From positions 1 through 27,516 of the forward strand of contig SLNK01000029.1 in assembly GCA_007133095.1 (NCBI GenBank): a DNA stretch of 27,516 bases, given 5' to 3'. Each line of letters opens with the position of its first letter. Within the stretch, counting starts at the first letter, position 1. The notes beneath the pieces are model-generated. The model did not search any database. It was not told where the DNA came from and saw only the letters and a program-made list of their open reading frames with translations. A program made the translations under genes and the position numbers. This document shows positions 8,274-16,745 of the stretch, in pieces. The DNA comes from Candidatus Peregrinibacteria bacterium (GTDB taxonomy: Bacteria > Patescibacteriota > Gracilibacteria > UBA1369 > LOWO2-01-FULL-3).

Positions 8274-9749
8274 TTAGTTTGCGAAGTGGCAACCCAGCGG
8301 TTTTTTTCTTTTTCTGGCTGCTTTTAATATTTGAAGGCTTGTCAGTGCCATATTTTGACTTTCTGCAATTTCCGGATTTATGGATTTGATTTTTTTCAGT
8401 TTTTGATTAATTTCTTCCATTTTTGGAAGGGCTGTCTTCTTTATTTTGTTGCAATTTCTGGCTATTCCGGCATATTCCCACATTATTTCTTGAATCTCTT
8501 TTTTCGTTTTTTTTGATTCCTTGGTTTTGTTGGAGTTTTTATCTACTATTTTTATTTTTTGGAATTTTACTTTTTTGAATTCTTTTTCTGAGATTTTTTT
8601 CAGATTTTTTACTATCTGATCACTAAATACCAATGCTTCCAGAAGAGAATTCGATGCCAATCTGTTTGCTCCGTGGACTCCGGTGCATGCCACTTCTCCA
8701 AAAGCAAAGAGATTTTTTATGTTTGTTTGTCCTTTTATGTCGGTTTCTATTCCTCCACACTGATAGTGTGCGGCGGGGGTCACAGGGATTTTGTCTTTAG
8801 CCATGTCATAGCCGTATTTTTTTAGAGTTTCGAAAATCTTCGGGAATCTTTTTTTGAGGTAGCTTGTTTTTTTGTGGCTGATATCCAAAAACACCGGACC
8901 TTTTTTCATCTCCAAATAAATTCCTTTTGCCACGATATCTCTTGATGCCAGATCGTTTTTAAGAAAGTTTATCCCTTTTTTGTTTACAAGTTTGCCTCCT
9001 TCTCCTCGTACGGTTTCCGATATTAGAAACATCGGGGAAAGTTTTCTGGCGAATGCAGTCGGATGAAATTGTATGAATTCCATATCTTTTATTTTTGCCC
9101 CGGCTCTTATTGCCATCGCCACGCCATCTCCTGTCGCGATTTTTGGGTTTGTTGTGCATTTGTATATTTGGCCGCTTCCTCCCGATGTGAGAATTGTTTG
9201 ATCCGCGAGAATGGGAACTGTTTTGTTTTTGTATATTGAGAGGCATCCGTAGCAGGATTTTTTTGAAATAATCAGATCTAGGGCAAAGGTATCTTCCATA
9301 ATCTCTATATTGGGGTGGGTTTTTACCTTTTCCGAAAGAACTTTTTCAATTTCTTTTCCGGTGTAATCTCCAACGTAAACTATTCTTTTTTCAGAGTGGC
9401 CTCCTTCCCTTGTCAGAAGAAGTTTTCCACTTTTGTTTGCAAATCTCACTCCTTTTTCCGCCAGTCTTTTAATTGCTTCCGGGGCTTTTTTAACCATGAA
9501 TTCCACGGCTTTTTTGTTATTTTTGCCGCCGCCCGCCGTGAGTGTATCCGTTATGTGTTTTTTAAAGTTGTCGGTTTTGGAAATTACTGTTGCTATTCCT
9601 CCTTGTGCAAAGTTTGTGCCCGAGTCTATGCTTTTTTTCTTTGTGACGATGGTTACTTTCCCTTTTTCTGCAGCGTTTAGCGCAAAATTCAGTCCCGCAA
9701 TTCCGGAACCGATAACAAGAAAGTTTGTGCGAATGGGATTGTTTGGCAT
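8274..9749 (-). CDS. nadB: L-aspartate oxidase
   Basis: NadB is an FAD enzyme that oxidises L-aspartate to iminoaspartate, the first step of de novo NAD synthesis; quinolinate synthase NadA uses the product. The 491 residues show the FAD-binding GSGIAG at 14-19, the GTNFAQGGIA segment, and the substrate-site motifs EFIQFHPTAF and ETVRGEGG. The SRD pair and HYQCGGI, GVHGANRLASNSLLEALVF are also present. These residues separate NadB from fumarate reductase subunits. The start at 9749 gives the expected N terminus, and a promoter-like sequence sits just upstream. nadA and nadC are not next to it, so the rest of the pathway, if present, is elsewhere. The C-terminal domain is Lys-rich. It converges with the gene ending at 8267. 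Confidence 0.95.
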   Translation of the reverse strand: MPNNPIRTNFLVIGSGIAGLNFALNAAEKGKVTIVTKKKSIDSGTNFAQGGIATVISKTDNFKKHITDTLTAGGGKNNKKAVEFMVKKAPEAIKRLAEKGVRFANKSGKLLLTREGGHSEKRIVYVGDYTGKEIEKVLSEKVKTHPNIEIMEDTFALDLIISKKSCYGCLSIYKNKTVPILADQTILTSGGSGQIYKCTTNPKIATGDGVAMAIRAGAKIKDMEFIQFHPTAFARKLSPMFLISETVRGEGGKLVNKKGINFLKNDLASRDIVAKGIYLEMKKGPVFLDISHKKTSYLKKRFPKIFETLKKYGYDMAKDKIPVTPAAHYQCGGIETDIKGQTNIKNLFAFGEVACTGVHGANRLASNSLLEALVFSDQIVKNLKKISEKEFKKVKFQKIKIVDKNSNKTKESKKTKKEIQEIMWEYAGIARNCNKIKKTALPKMEEINQKLKKIKSINPEIAESQNMALTSLQILKAARKRKKPLGCHFAN

Positions 9750-9758
9750 GGTGGTTGG

Positions 9759-9787
9759 ATTCTATCCGTATCCGCGATTTTTTACAA
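9759..9787 (-). promoter_or_regulatory. Putative nadB promoter, predicted nearly leaderless
   Basis: Read on the minus strand, TTGTAA (4 of 6) is followed by a 17-bp spacer and TAGAAT (5 of 6). Nine nucleotides separate the -10 from the nadB ATG, so the leader would be about 0-3 nt. No Shine-Dalgarno sequence is present. Confidence 0.55.
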
Positions 9788-9808
9788 AGACAAAACCGGG
9801 GGGTTCTC

Positions 9809-9967
9809 CCCTGGGACGAAAATATCTGCATCGCAAAGGCGCGGTCGGTTGCCCCAGCGAGGCAACCGCCGCTCGACTCTCGGTTTTGCTCGCCCGCCTT
9901 CTCGGCGGGCACCGTGCCCGCAAAAACCTCCGAGACGCTTTGCTCTGCAGGTATTTTCGTCCCAGGG
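9809..9967. repeat. GC-rich nested palindromic element between nadB and trhP
   Basis: This 159-bp element fills most of the gap between two divergent genes. Its outer arms, 9809-9838 and 9938-9967, are inverted repeats of 30 positions with 27 Watson-Crick pairs, one G-T pair and two mismatches. Inside are two more hairpins: CGGTTGCC with GGCAACCG (9846-9853, 9861-9868), and GCCCGCC with GGCGGGC around a TTCTC loop (9892-9910). The element is much richer in G and C than its surroundings and carries no open reading frame I can support. It resembles a MITE-like or REP-like sequence. I see no clear target-site duplication. It lies upstream of both promoters, so it is not a terminator for either gene. 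Confidence 0.8.
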
Positions 9968-9988
9968 TAATCTCCATGAATATTATTT

Positions 9989-10016
9989 TTGACAATTCGG
10001 GGCTTTACGGTAGTAT
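9989..10016 (+). promoter_or_regulatory. Putative trhP promoter, predicted nearly leaderless
   Basis: A perfect TTGACA is followed by a 16-bp spacer and TAGTAT (4 of 6). The -10 ends 9 nt before the ATG at 10026, the same spacing as in the divergent nadB promoter. This supports the ATG at 10026 over the TTG at 10020. Confidence 0.6.
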
Positions 10017-10025
10017 TTCTTGGCT

Positions 10026-11291
10026 ATGGCGAAGTCTGTAATAAAAAAAAGTTTTGAGCGTCCCGAACTGCTTTTACCCGCGGGAAATTTTTCAAAACTC
10101 AAGATAGGGCTTACTTATGGAGGAGATGCTTTTTACTTGGGTTTTACTCCTTTTAGTTTGCGTTGTAACGATAACGGTTTTACAAAGGACGATCTGTTGA
10201 AGGGAGTCGAATTGATTCGTGAGAGGGGAAAGGTCTTTTATCTTACTATGAATCTGTTTCCGCGCAGTGAAAAAATTGATGTACTCAAGAAGCATATTTT
10301 GTTTGTAAAAAAAGAAATACGCCCCGATGCTTTGATTGTTGCGGACCCTGGAGTTTTTGAAATGGTTCGCGAGTATTATCCGGAGGCTGTTATTCATATG
10401 TCCGTTCAGGCGAATGTTATCAATTATCGTTCTGTGGATTTCTGGAGAAAACAGGGTGCGAAGCGTATTATTTTGCCGAGAGAGCTGACTTTGAAGGATA
10501 TCCGTGATATTCATAAAAATGTTCCGGAGATGGAGTTGGAGTTTTTTGTCCATGGAGCGATTTGCATGGCTTATAGCGGTCGTTGCATGCTCTCCAATTA
10601 TATGACGGGCAGGGATTCCAACCAGGGGGCCTGTTCACATAGTTGTAGGTGGAAATACAAAGTTTTGGAGGAGGAGAAGCGGCCGGGAGAGTTTTATGAA
10701 GTGCAGGAGGATGATAACGGGACTTATTTTATGAATTCCAAGGATAATTGTATGCTTCCATACTTGAAGGATCTTGTGGAGGCGGGGATTTGCAGTTTCA
10801 AGGTTGAAGGCAGAAACAAGACGGAATATTATCTTTCAACTGTGGCCAGAACGTACAAAAAGGCAATAGACGACATGGTTGGGGGAAAGGATTTTGATAA
10901 AACTTTACTTGAAGAAGTCGCAAAAACGGCCAATAGGGGATTTATTCCCGGATATTTGTTCGGCTTTCCGGGCGACTATAATGATACTTACTTTGAGGAC
11001 AATGCTCCCATACAGACTCATAAATTTGCCGGTATTGTAAGGGGGGTAGGAGCCGTAGCCCATTCCGGCTTGCGAAGGGATGATTTATATGAAGTGGAGA
11101 TTCGTAACAGGATGGATTCGGGAGATGAAGTGGAGGTTATGACTCCTGAAGAGCAGTTCATAATAAAAGTTGATGAAATGTATGATCTTGAGAGGAATAG
11201 GGTGGAATCCGTTCACGGGGGAGCTGGAAATCGGGTTTTGAAACTTAAGAAGGGGATTGCGGAGGGCGCAATACTAAGGTTTAAAGTTTAG
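10026..11291 (+). CDS. trhP: U32 family protein, probable tRNA hydroxylation protein TrhP
   Basis: This is a U32 'peptidase' family protein most like E. coli TrhP (YegQ), which takes part in prephenate-dependent 5-hydroxylation of uridine 34 in tRNA. The 421 residues contain ELLLPAGN near the N terminus, HMSVQANVIN (124-133), and the family signature around VHGAICMAYSGRCMLSNY, with cysteines at about 180, 187, 203 and 207 that fit the iron-sulfur or metal site of the group. Then come GTYFMNSKD and FKVEGRNKTEYY, as in YegQ. The start at 10026 is chosen because a TTGACA promoter ends just before it. The shikimate genes that would feed prephenate production follow on the opposite strand, a pleasing but unproven link. 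The other family member, RlhA, is longer. The 3' end overlaps the convergent gene by 11 bp. Confidence 0.85.
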   Translation: MAKSVIKKSFERPELLLPAGNFSKLKIGLTYGGDAFYLGFTPFSLRCNDNGFTKDDLLKGVELIRERGKVFYLTMNLFPRSEKIDVLKKHILFVKKEIRPDALIVADPGVFEMVREYYPEAVIHMSVQANVINYRSVDFWRKQGAKRIILPRELTLKDIRDIHKNVPEMELEFFVHGAICMAYSGRCMLSNYMTGRDSNQGACSHSCRWKYKVLEEEKRPGEFYEVQEDDNGTYFMNSKDNCMLPYLKDLVEAGICSFKVEGRNKTEYYLSTVARTYKKAIDDMVGGKDFDKTLLEEVAKTANRGFIPGYLFGFPGDYNDTYFEDNAPIQTHKFAGIVRGVGAVAHSGLRRDDLYEVEIRNRMDSGDEVEVMTPEEQFIIKVDEMYDLERNRVESVHGGAGNRVLKLKKGIAEGAILRFKV

Positions 11292-12111
11292 AAGCAAAGT
11301 GTTCTTTCATGAAGGCGGTTGCGAATTGATCGGCTTTTTTTTCAGAGGGAAGTTCGCGGTATGCCTTTGTTTGTTCTTCCAGTATTTTTTCTGCTTCTCC
11401 GTTTTTAATTCTTTCTTGTATGTTGGAAGGCAGGTTGTCTGTTTCTTCGTTTTCAATAAGATACTTTATTTCCGCCGGAATTAATCCGGGAATAGGAAGG
11501 GTTCTCATCTGCAATTTTCTATCCGTACTGTGTTTTATTTTTGCCCATTTTTTAATTTTGTTCTGGTCTCTCTCTATTTTTAAGTTTTCCATGTAATCTA
11601 GAGAGTGTCCCACTTCGTGTAAGAAGGAAAATAGCTTTGCCAATTCGGGGGTCAATTTTTCGCTTTCTATCCCCAGTAATTCAGCGGTAATTACTACTCC
11701 CGGGGTGGTTGGATTTATCGGAATTTTTTGTTGATTCAGGTTTCCTTCCATTCCAAGCAGAACTATTGCCCCGTGAGTTCCGTAATCCAAATCGAAGTAA
11801 CTGCCTATTGTGCATGGGATTTCTTCGACTGTTTGTTTTTTTAGTTTTATTTGTAGGTTATTTAATTCGGGGTACCGTGCAATAAGAAGCTCCCAAGCTT
11901 TTTTACAATCATTCCCCAATTTCTCCAAAGTGTTGTCATGACTTTCTGAAATATGGTCTTTAAATGGTTCTTCCAAAGCGAATCTCACTTCTTCACCCGT
12001 TTCACTGCCTATTTTCGTCGCTTCGTTTTCTGTTTTTGAAGCCTTCTTTTTTGAACCGGGGGAGGGGACTGCTTTCTTGAGATCAAAGTCTTCTTTTTCA
12101 GGAGTTTTCAT
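11281..12111 (-). CDS. Putative zinc metallopeptidase (HEVGH)
   Basis: I do not know a name for this gene. The 276 residues carry a zincin motif, LHEVGHSLD, with the two histidines and catalytic glutamate at 165-169. A downstream SEKKADQFATAF stretch (256-267) places E257 or D261 where a third zinc ligand would lie, as in gluzincin-like families. The first 45 residues are charged and low in complexity, with no signal peptide, so the protein is probably cytoplasmic. A hydrophobic strand region (GAIVLLGMEG, GVVITAELLG) precedes the motif. It starts 22 bp after the aroA-aroK stop, on the same strand, so it may belong to the shikimate operon. Nothing links it functionally to that pathway. Its end overlaps trhP by 11 bp. 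Confidence 0.78.
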   Translation of the reverse strand: MKTPEKEDFDLKKAVPSPGSKKKASKTENEATKIGSETGEEVRFALEEPFKDHISESHDNTLEKLGNDCKKAWELLIARYPELNNLQIKLKKQTVEEIPCTIGSYFDLDYGTHGAIVLLGMEGNLNQQKIPINPTTPGVVITAELLGIESEKLTPELAKLFSFLHEVGHSLDYMENLKIERDQNKIKKWAKIKHSTDRKLQMRTLPIPGLIPAEIKYLIENEETDNLPSNIQERIKNGEAEKILEEQTKAYRELPSEKKADQFATAFMKEHFASKL

Positions 12112-12133
12112 TTTTTGTTTTAAATGATTCTTT

Positions 12134-13885
12134 TTATTCTATCATTTTTGCTCTTTCAAGTCTATTCGTGTCTTTTTCCGCGTTGTTTGTTCTGTTAAGT
12201 GTAAAATTTGCTATTTTTAAATAAAGAGGGTGTCTTTCTTTGTAGAGTTTTTTCATTTCCGTTGTTGGTGATTTTTCTTCCGTTAGAGGCGGTCGGCAGG
12301 AGGTGTTTTTTGTGTATTTAACACAATCTTCCGGTTTTCTGTGCAGATATATTATTTTACCAAGGCTTTGTAGATTTTTAATGTTGGTTGAGTTCAATAT
12401 TGCGCCTCCACCCGTGGATATGATTGTTTTATTGATAGAGGGGTGGGTTTTTGCCAAATTTGTTATCATGTCTTTTTCAAGTTTTCGGAAATGTTTCCAG
12501 CCTTTTTTTTCAACAATTTCTTTTATTGTCATTTTTTCCTTTTTTTCGATTTCTCTATCGGTGTCTATCAGAGTGAATTTTAATTTTTTTGCAAGAAGCT
12601 CTCCGATTTTTGTTTTTCCGCTACCTCGGAGACCGATCAGGATTATGTTTTGGCTTTTGTTTCGTGGAACGGATGAAGGGGGATTCGAATTTTTCAATAC
12701 TTCCAAATCCCGCCAAAAAGTTGTATAACTTTTTGATACACATTCGGGGTTTTCTATCTGTAATTTTACATTTTTAATAATCCCATCAAGGATTGCAAAT
12801 GACATTGCTATTCTGTGGTCGTTGTACGTTGATATTAAAATTTTTTTCAGTTTAACCTTTTCCATTCCTTCGATTAGGATGGAGTCTTTGGTTGTTTTTA
12901 TTTTCGCCCCTATTTTTTTCAGTTCATTTTCAAGTGCCTGTAATCTGTCACACTCTTTAATTCGAAGGTTTTCTATATTCTTAATGTGTGTTTTTCCTTT
13001 CGCTTGAGTTGCAAGTATGGCGAATGTCATTACCAGGTCCGGCGTTTTGTTCATATCAATTGTTCCAAGAGATTTTAGTTCTTTTGGTCCTTGAATCTGA
13101 ATACCTTTTTCCTTGTTACTTATCTTGCAGCCCATTTTCTCCAGATATGAGAGAAATTTTATATCACCTTGAATAGAATTTTTGTTCATGTTTTCAAGAA
13201 GAACTTTTTTGTTTGCCCTTAGTGCTACATACGCTCCTATATATGACGCCGAGGATGCATCGCTCTCAATTGTATAAAAGTTTGGAACAGAAACTTTCTT
13301 TATCGGCTTTATTATAAAACGTTTATAGTTTTTGTTTTCTACGTTTAGTTCAAACTCTTTCATCATTTTAAGGGTCATCTCAACATAGGGTTTTGAATAA
13401 AGTTCTTGTTCAATCTCAATTTCTATCGGCTCTTTTGAAAAGGGGGCAATCATGAGTATTGCGGAGAGATATTGACTGCTTATATTGCCGGGGAGTTTTA
13501 TTTTACCGCCTTTTAGTTTTGAGGGAGTGATTTTTAGAGGTAGATACCCGTTGGAACTTGTTATTTTTGCGCCCAAATTATTAAGGGCATCTATAAGTTC
13601 CCGGATTGGTCTTTCTCTCATGCGCTTTGATCCATCAATACTAACTTTTTTCCCTGTCAGAACTGCGGCAGCGGTTAAAAAACGAGTGCTTGTCCCCGCG
13701 TTCTCGGTATAAATTTTCACGGCTTTTTCGGAGGATTTTAGTTTTTTTAATCCTTCCCTCATGTATTTTGTATCGTCGCAGGGAGGAATATTTTTTAGGA
13801 TTGTTTTTTCTCCAGTTAAGAAATTCAGTATAAGCGCTCTGTTAGCAACGCTTTTTGACCCCGCAATTTTCAGTTTTACGGACAT
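12134..13885 (-). CDS. aroA: Fused EPSP synthase - shikimate kinase
   Basis: One 583-residue chain holds two shikimate-pathway enzymes. Residues 1-395 are 5-enolpyruvylshikimate-3-phosphate synthase (AroA): GSKSVANRA at 9-17, NAGTSTRFL near 62-70, RMRERPI at 88-94, the catalytic TPD at 281-283, LRIKECDRL at 307-315 and NDHRIAMS at 355-362. Residues 412-583 are shikimate kinase (AroK): P-loop GLRGSGKT at 418-425, DTD at 441-443, TGGGAI near 491-496 and the lid motif RPPL at 531-534. A Pro/Ser-rich linker (about 399-410) joins them. Both active sites look intact. The kinase makes shikimate 3-phosphate, the direct substrate of the synthase domain, although the domain order is the reverse. The start overlaps the aroB end by 10 bp, indicating an operon. 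Confidence 0.95.
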   Translation of the reverse strand: MSVKLKIAGSKSVANRALILNFLTGEKTILKNIPPCDDTKYMREGLKKLKSSEKAVKIYTENAGTSTRFLTAAAVLTGKKVSIDGSKRMRERPIRELIDALNNLGAKITSSNGYLPLKITPSKLKGGKIKLPGNISSQYLSAILMIAPFSKEPIEIEIEQELYSKPYVEMTLKMMKEFELNVENKNYKRFIIKPIKKVSVPNFYTIESDASSASYIGAYVALRANKKVLLENMNKNSIQGDIKFLSYLEKMGCKISNKEKGIQIQGPKELKSLGTIDMNKTPDLVMTFAILATQAKGKTHIKNIENLRIKECDRLQALENELKKIGAKIKTTKDSILIEGMEKVKLKKILISTYNDHRIAMSFAILDGIIKNVKLQIENPECVSKSYTTFWRDLEVLKNSNPPSSVPRNKSQNIILIGLRGSGKTKIGELLAKKLKFTLIDTDREIEKKEKMTIKEIVEKKGWKHFRKLEKDMITNLAKTHPSINKTIISTGGGAILNSTNIKNLQSLGKIIYLHRKPEDCVKYTKNTSCRPPLTEEKSPTTEMKKLYKERHPLYLKIANFTLNRTNNAEKDTNRLERAKMIE

Positions 13886-14862
13886 TTTTCTTTGTGGATT
13901 ACTACCGAGCCGATTCCAGTCGGCAAAATTAAATTAATATGTGCTTTCTCTGTTTTTTTATCATTTTGCAGGTCATTAATCGTTAACTTTTTCATTGTGG
14001 AAACCGGCAATCCTGCCTTTATGAGCAAATTTTTTATTCTTTCTGCGTCCGGTTTTTTAAGAAATCCTTTTTCGACCGCAATCTTATTTGCAAGAACCAT
14101 CCCGATGCTTATCGCGTGGCCGTGCAGAAGTGTATATTCGGAAAGTTTTTCCAGAACGTGACCGAAGCTGTGCCCATAATTCAAGATCATGCGCAGGTTC
14201 TTTTCTTTCTCATCCTTTTCCACTATCTCGGTTTTTATGACGACTGCTCTTTTTATTATATGTTTTATTTGTTTCTCTTTTAGAGACAGGATATCCTCCA
14301 TATTCTGTTCAATAAATTTGAACAACTTTTCGTCCGCTATAACTGCACATTTTATTATCTCCGCGAGCCCGTTTCTGATTTGTTTTTTTGGAAGTGTTGT
14401 AAGGAATTCAACATCTATTATTATCAGTTTCGGTTGGACAATTGTGCCTATCAGATTTTTTCCTTCCGGAAGATCAACTCCCGTTTTCCCTCCTATTGCG
14501 GAATCCGACATTGCCAACAGTGTAGTTGGAACTTGTATGCAAGGGACTCCTCTCATATAAATTGAGGCTAAAAATCCCGCGATATCGCCGACCACGCCGC
14601 CTCCAAGTGAAATAATAGCATCTTTCCTGGTGAATTTTTTTTGGATCATTTGTGAAGCCAGATTTTCAACACTTTTCAGTGTTTTGTTTTTTTCTCCTTC
14701 TGAAAAATGTATAACTTCCGCTTCAATTCCGTTTTCTCTCAAAATCTTAAGAATTTTTTTTGAATAAAGTCTCGCTACGGTTGAATCCGTTATTATGCAA
14801 TATTTTTCTCCTATTCTCTTCTTTTTCAGCTCTTTCGGAAGATTTTTAATGCTTGTAATCAT
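13876..14862 (-). CDS. aroB: 3-dehydroquinate synthase
   Basis: AroB converts DAHP to 3-dehydroquinate, the second step of the shikimate pathway, using NAD and a divalent metal. The 328 residues are slightly shorter than the usual 350-360. Motifs in order: FSEGEKNKTL near the substrate site, SLGGGVVGDIAGF for NAD, PTTLLAMSDSAIGGKTGVD, then NGLAEIIKCAVI and the metal-binding NYGHSFGHVLE with HGHAISIGM. The C terminus ends in a normal beta segment (INLILPTGIGSVVI). The gene overlaps the upstream aroF by 4 bp (ATGA), so the two are translationally coupled, and it overlaps the downstream aroA-aroK gene by 10 bp. Confidence 0.95.
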   Translation of the reverse strand: MITSIKNLPKELKKKRIGEKYCIITDSTVARLYSKKILKILRENGIEAEVIHFSEGEKNKTLKSVENLASQMIQKKFTRKDAIISLGGGVVGDIAGFLASIYMRGVPCIQVPTTLLAMSDSAIGGKTGVDLPEGKNLIGTIVQPKLIIIDVEFLTTLPKKQIRNGLAEIIKCAVIADEKLFKFIEQNMEDILSLKEKQIKHIIKRAVVIKTEIVEKDEKEKNLRMILNYGHSFGHVLEKLSEYTLLHGHAISIGMVLANKIAVEKGFLKKPDAERIKNLLIKAGLPVSTMKKLTINDLQNDKKTEKAHINLILPTGIGSVVIHKEKCP

Positions 14863-15872
14863 GGGGAAGGATTCAATGCGTTGAGTAAGGGTTCTATATT
14901 TTTTATCAATTCTTCAAATTCCTCCAGGCTTAATTGTTGCTGGGCATCCGATAGGGCTTTTTCCGGAGTTGGATGTGTTTCTATCATAAAACCGTCTGCG
15001 CCGGCAGCTATGGCCGCTTTTGTCATCGGTTCGATTAAAGATTTTTTTCCTGTCCCGTGGGAAGGATCTATAATTATGGGAAGATGGCTTAGCTCCTTGA
15101 CCAATGGAATTGTGGCCAATGCGAGGGTGTTTCTGGTTTCTTTTTCGAAAGTTCTTATTCCGCGTTCGCACAAGATCACTTGAGGATTTCCGTGGAGTAA
15201 AATATATTCCGCCGCCAAAAGCAATTCTTCTATTGTTGCCATGGGACCTCTTTTGAGCAAAACGGGTTTTTCTATTTTTCCAAGTTCCTTCAGCAGTTCA
15301 AAATTCTGCATGTTTCTTGCTCCGATTTGTAGAATGTCGGCATTTTCGGCTATCAGGTCTATGTCTCTTATGTCTATTACCTCCGTTACAGTTGATAGAC
15401 CATATTTATCCGCCGTTTTCTTTAAAATTTTTAGGCCTTCTTTACCGAGTCCTTGAAAAGAATAAGGGCCTGTTCTTGGCTTGTAAGCGCCGCCCCTCAT
15501 TATTTTTACCCCCAATTTCTTCAATTTATTTCCCACTTGATCCATTTGCTCCTCCGATTCTACCGCGCAAGGTCCCGCAATAGCCGCTACGCCATTTTTT
15601 CCTATCTCTATATTTTTTAATTTTATTGTGGTTTTTTCGCTTTTTGCTTCTTTGCTCACCAGTTTGTAAGGCTGAAGTACTCTCATAACCTTTTCCACTC
15701 CGGGGAGTGCTTCCAAATGGCTTGTGCTTAGGTCTCTTTCTTCCCCGATTACGGCTATTACAGTTCGTTCCACTCCGAATAACGGCATCGGCTTGAATTT
15801 CTTACTTTCAAGTTCTTTTATTATTTTGTTTATTTCGGCTTTCGAGGCGCCGGCTTTCATTACAATTATCAT
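14859..15872 (-). CDS. aroF: DAHP synthase (AroA-I beta type)
   Basis: This enzyme joins phosphoenolpyruvate and erythrose 4-phosphate to DAHP, the entry step of aromatic biosynthesis. The 337 residues have the two-part form seen in Thermotoga: a ferredoxin-like N-terminal domain (about 1-75, starting MIIVMKAGAS) that in relatives mediates feedback inhibition by Tyr or Phe, and a TIM-barrel catalytic domain. The barrel shows IAGPCAVES, RGGAYKPRTGPYSFQG, LQIGARNMQNF, LLKRGPM, CERGIRTF and IIDPSHGTGK, all typical. It is the first gene of the aro operon. The start at 15872 fits the family; a second in-frame ATG four codons later is less likely. There is no Shine-Dalgarno sequence. Confidence 0.94.
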   Translation of the reverse strand: MIIVMKAGASKAEINKIIKELESKKFKPMPLFGVERTVIAVIGEERDLSTSHLEALPGVEKVMRVLQPYKLVSKEAKSEKTTIKLKNIEIGKNGVAAIAGPCAVESEEQMDQVGNKLKKLGVKIMRGGAYKPRTGPYSFQGLGKEGLKILKKTADKYGLSTVTEVIDIRDIDLIAENADILQIGARNMQNFELLKELGKIEKPVLLKRGPMATIEELLLAAEYILLHGNPQVILCERGIRTFEKETRNTLALATIPLVKELSHLPIIIDPSHGTGKKSLIEPMTKAAIAAGADGFMIETHPTPEKALSDAQQQLSLEEFEELIKNIEPLLNALNPSP

Positions 15873-15900
15873 GGTTTTTTCTTGCGTGAGAAATTTTTAT

Positions 15901-15928
15901 GTGCCAATGATACTGAAGGTTGTATTAT
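15901..15928 (+). promoter_or_regulatory. Possible tatD promoter
   Basis: GTGCCA (4 of 6), a 16-bp spacer and TATTAT (5 of 6) lie in the 76-bp gap between the divergent aroF and tatD. Transcription would start near 15935 and leave about 14 nt of leader. The aroF promoter must lie in the same gap; I see only a weak candidate for it (TTGGTA, 18 bp, TATCAT on the minus strand). Confidence 0.4.
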
Positions 15929-15948
15929 TTTACCAATGAAGATTTTCT

Positions 15949-16719
15949 ATGATTATAGACACGCACGCGCATTTGATGTTTCCTGAGTTTGAAAAGGACT
16001 TGGATGAAGTTTTGGATCGGGCGAAGAAGGCCGGTGTTACCGCGATAGTTAATGCGGGTTGCGGGGTTGAAGCTTCAAAAAAATCCGTAAAAATGGCGGA
16101 CGGGAAGTTTTTGTATGCCACTTTGGGGCTTCATCCTTATGATTCTAGTGATTTGAGTGAGGAATTGATTAAAGAGTGGGAGACTTTTATTTCTTCCAAT
16201 GTGAAGACGCGTAAGCGAGTTGTCGCGGTGGGGGAGACCGGATTGGATTATTTTAAGGCTAAAATTCCTGTAGAAATACAGAAAAATTCTTTTGAAGAGC
16301 ATGTAAAGTTGGCGAAAAGGACGGGGCTGCCCGTTATTGTTCACAATAGGAACGCAGATGATGATTGTTTTGAGATTTTGAATAAATTTCCTTCTGTTAA
16401 AGCTGTTTTTCACTGCTTTGGATCTTCTTTGGAATTTGCGAAAAGGGTTTGGGATGCCGGTTATTTTACTTCTTTCACCGGTGTTGTCACTTACCCTGCC
16501 GCTGTTGAGTTAAGAAAGGTTCTGAAGGAGGTGCCGATGGACAGGTTTTTTGTTGAAACGGACTCTCCTTATCTCGCACCGCAAATTTATAGAGGGGAGA
16601 GGAATGAGCCGGCGTATGTTTCCGAGGTTTTGAAGTGTGTGGCGGAAGCAAAAGGGCTTGATATAAAGGAAGTCGAGGGAGTTGCGTTTAAAAACAGCAA
16701 GGATTTTTTTGAGATTTAA
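15949..16719 (+). CDS. tatD: TatD family metal-dependent deoxyribonuclease
   Basis: TatD-family enzymes are TIM-barrel metal-dependent hydrolases with 3'-5' exonuclease or other nuclease activity in DNA repair and quality control. The 256 residues are the normal length. The metal ligands are visible: DTHAHL at 4-9, GETGLDYF with E96, VIVHNR with H132, FHCFGS with H155, and VETDSPYLAP near 202-211. Only a weak GAAG precedes the ATG. The gene stands alone on the plus strand between aroF (divergent) and radA (convergent, 26 bp away). Which of the bacterial paralogues (TatD, YcfH, YjjV) it corresponds to cannot be told from sequence reading alone. Confidence 0.93.
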   Translation: MIIDTHAHLMFPEFEKDLDEVLDRAKKAGVTAIVNAGCGVEASKKSVKMADGKFLYATLGLHPYDSSDLSEELIKEWETFISSNVKTRKRVVAVGETGLDYFKAKIPVEIQKNSFEEHVKLAKRTGLPVIVHNRNADDDCFEILNKFPSVKAVFHCFGSSLEFAKRVWDAGYFTSFTGVVTYPAAVELRKVLKEVPMDRFFVETDSPYLAPQIYRGERNEPAYVSEVLKCVAEAKGLDIKEVEGVAFKNSKDFFEI

Positions 16720-16745
16720 ATTTTGGAAGAACTTTTTTGTGATGC

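Noticed and set aside
9433..10041. Open frames of 202 and 81 codons through the nadB-trhP gap
   Set aside because: They run antisense to nadB and across the palindromic element and both promoters; the translations resemble no protein.
12126..12131. Internal promoter (TAGAAT) before the metallopeptidase gene
   Set aside because: It has a TGA in the extended position, but that is the stop codon of the previous gene, and there is no -35 at a suitable distance.
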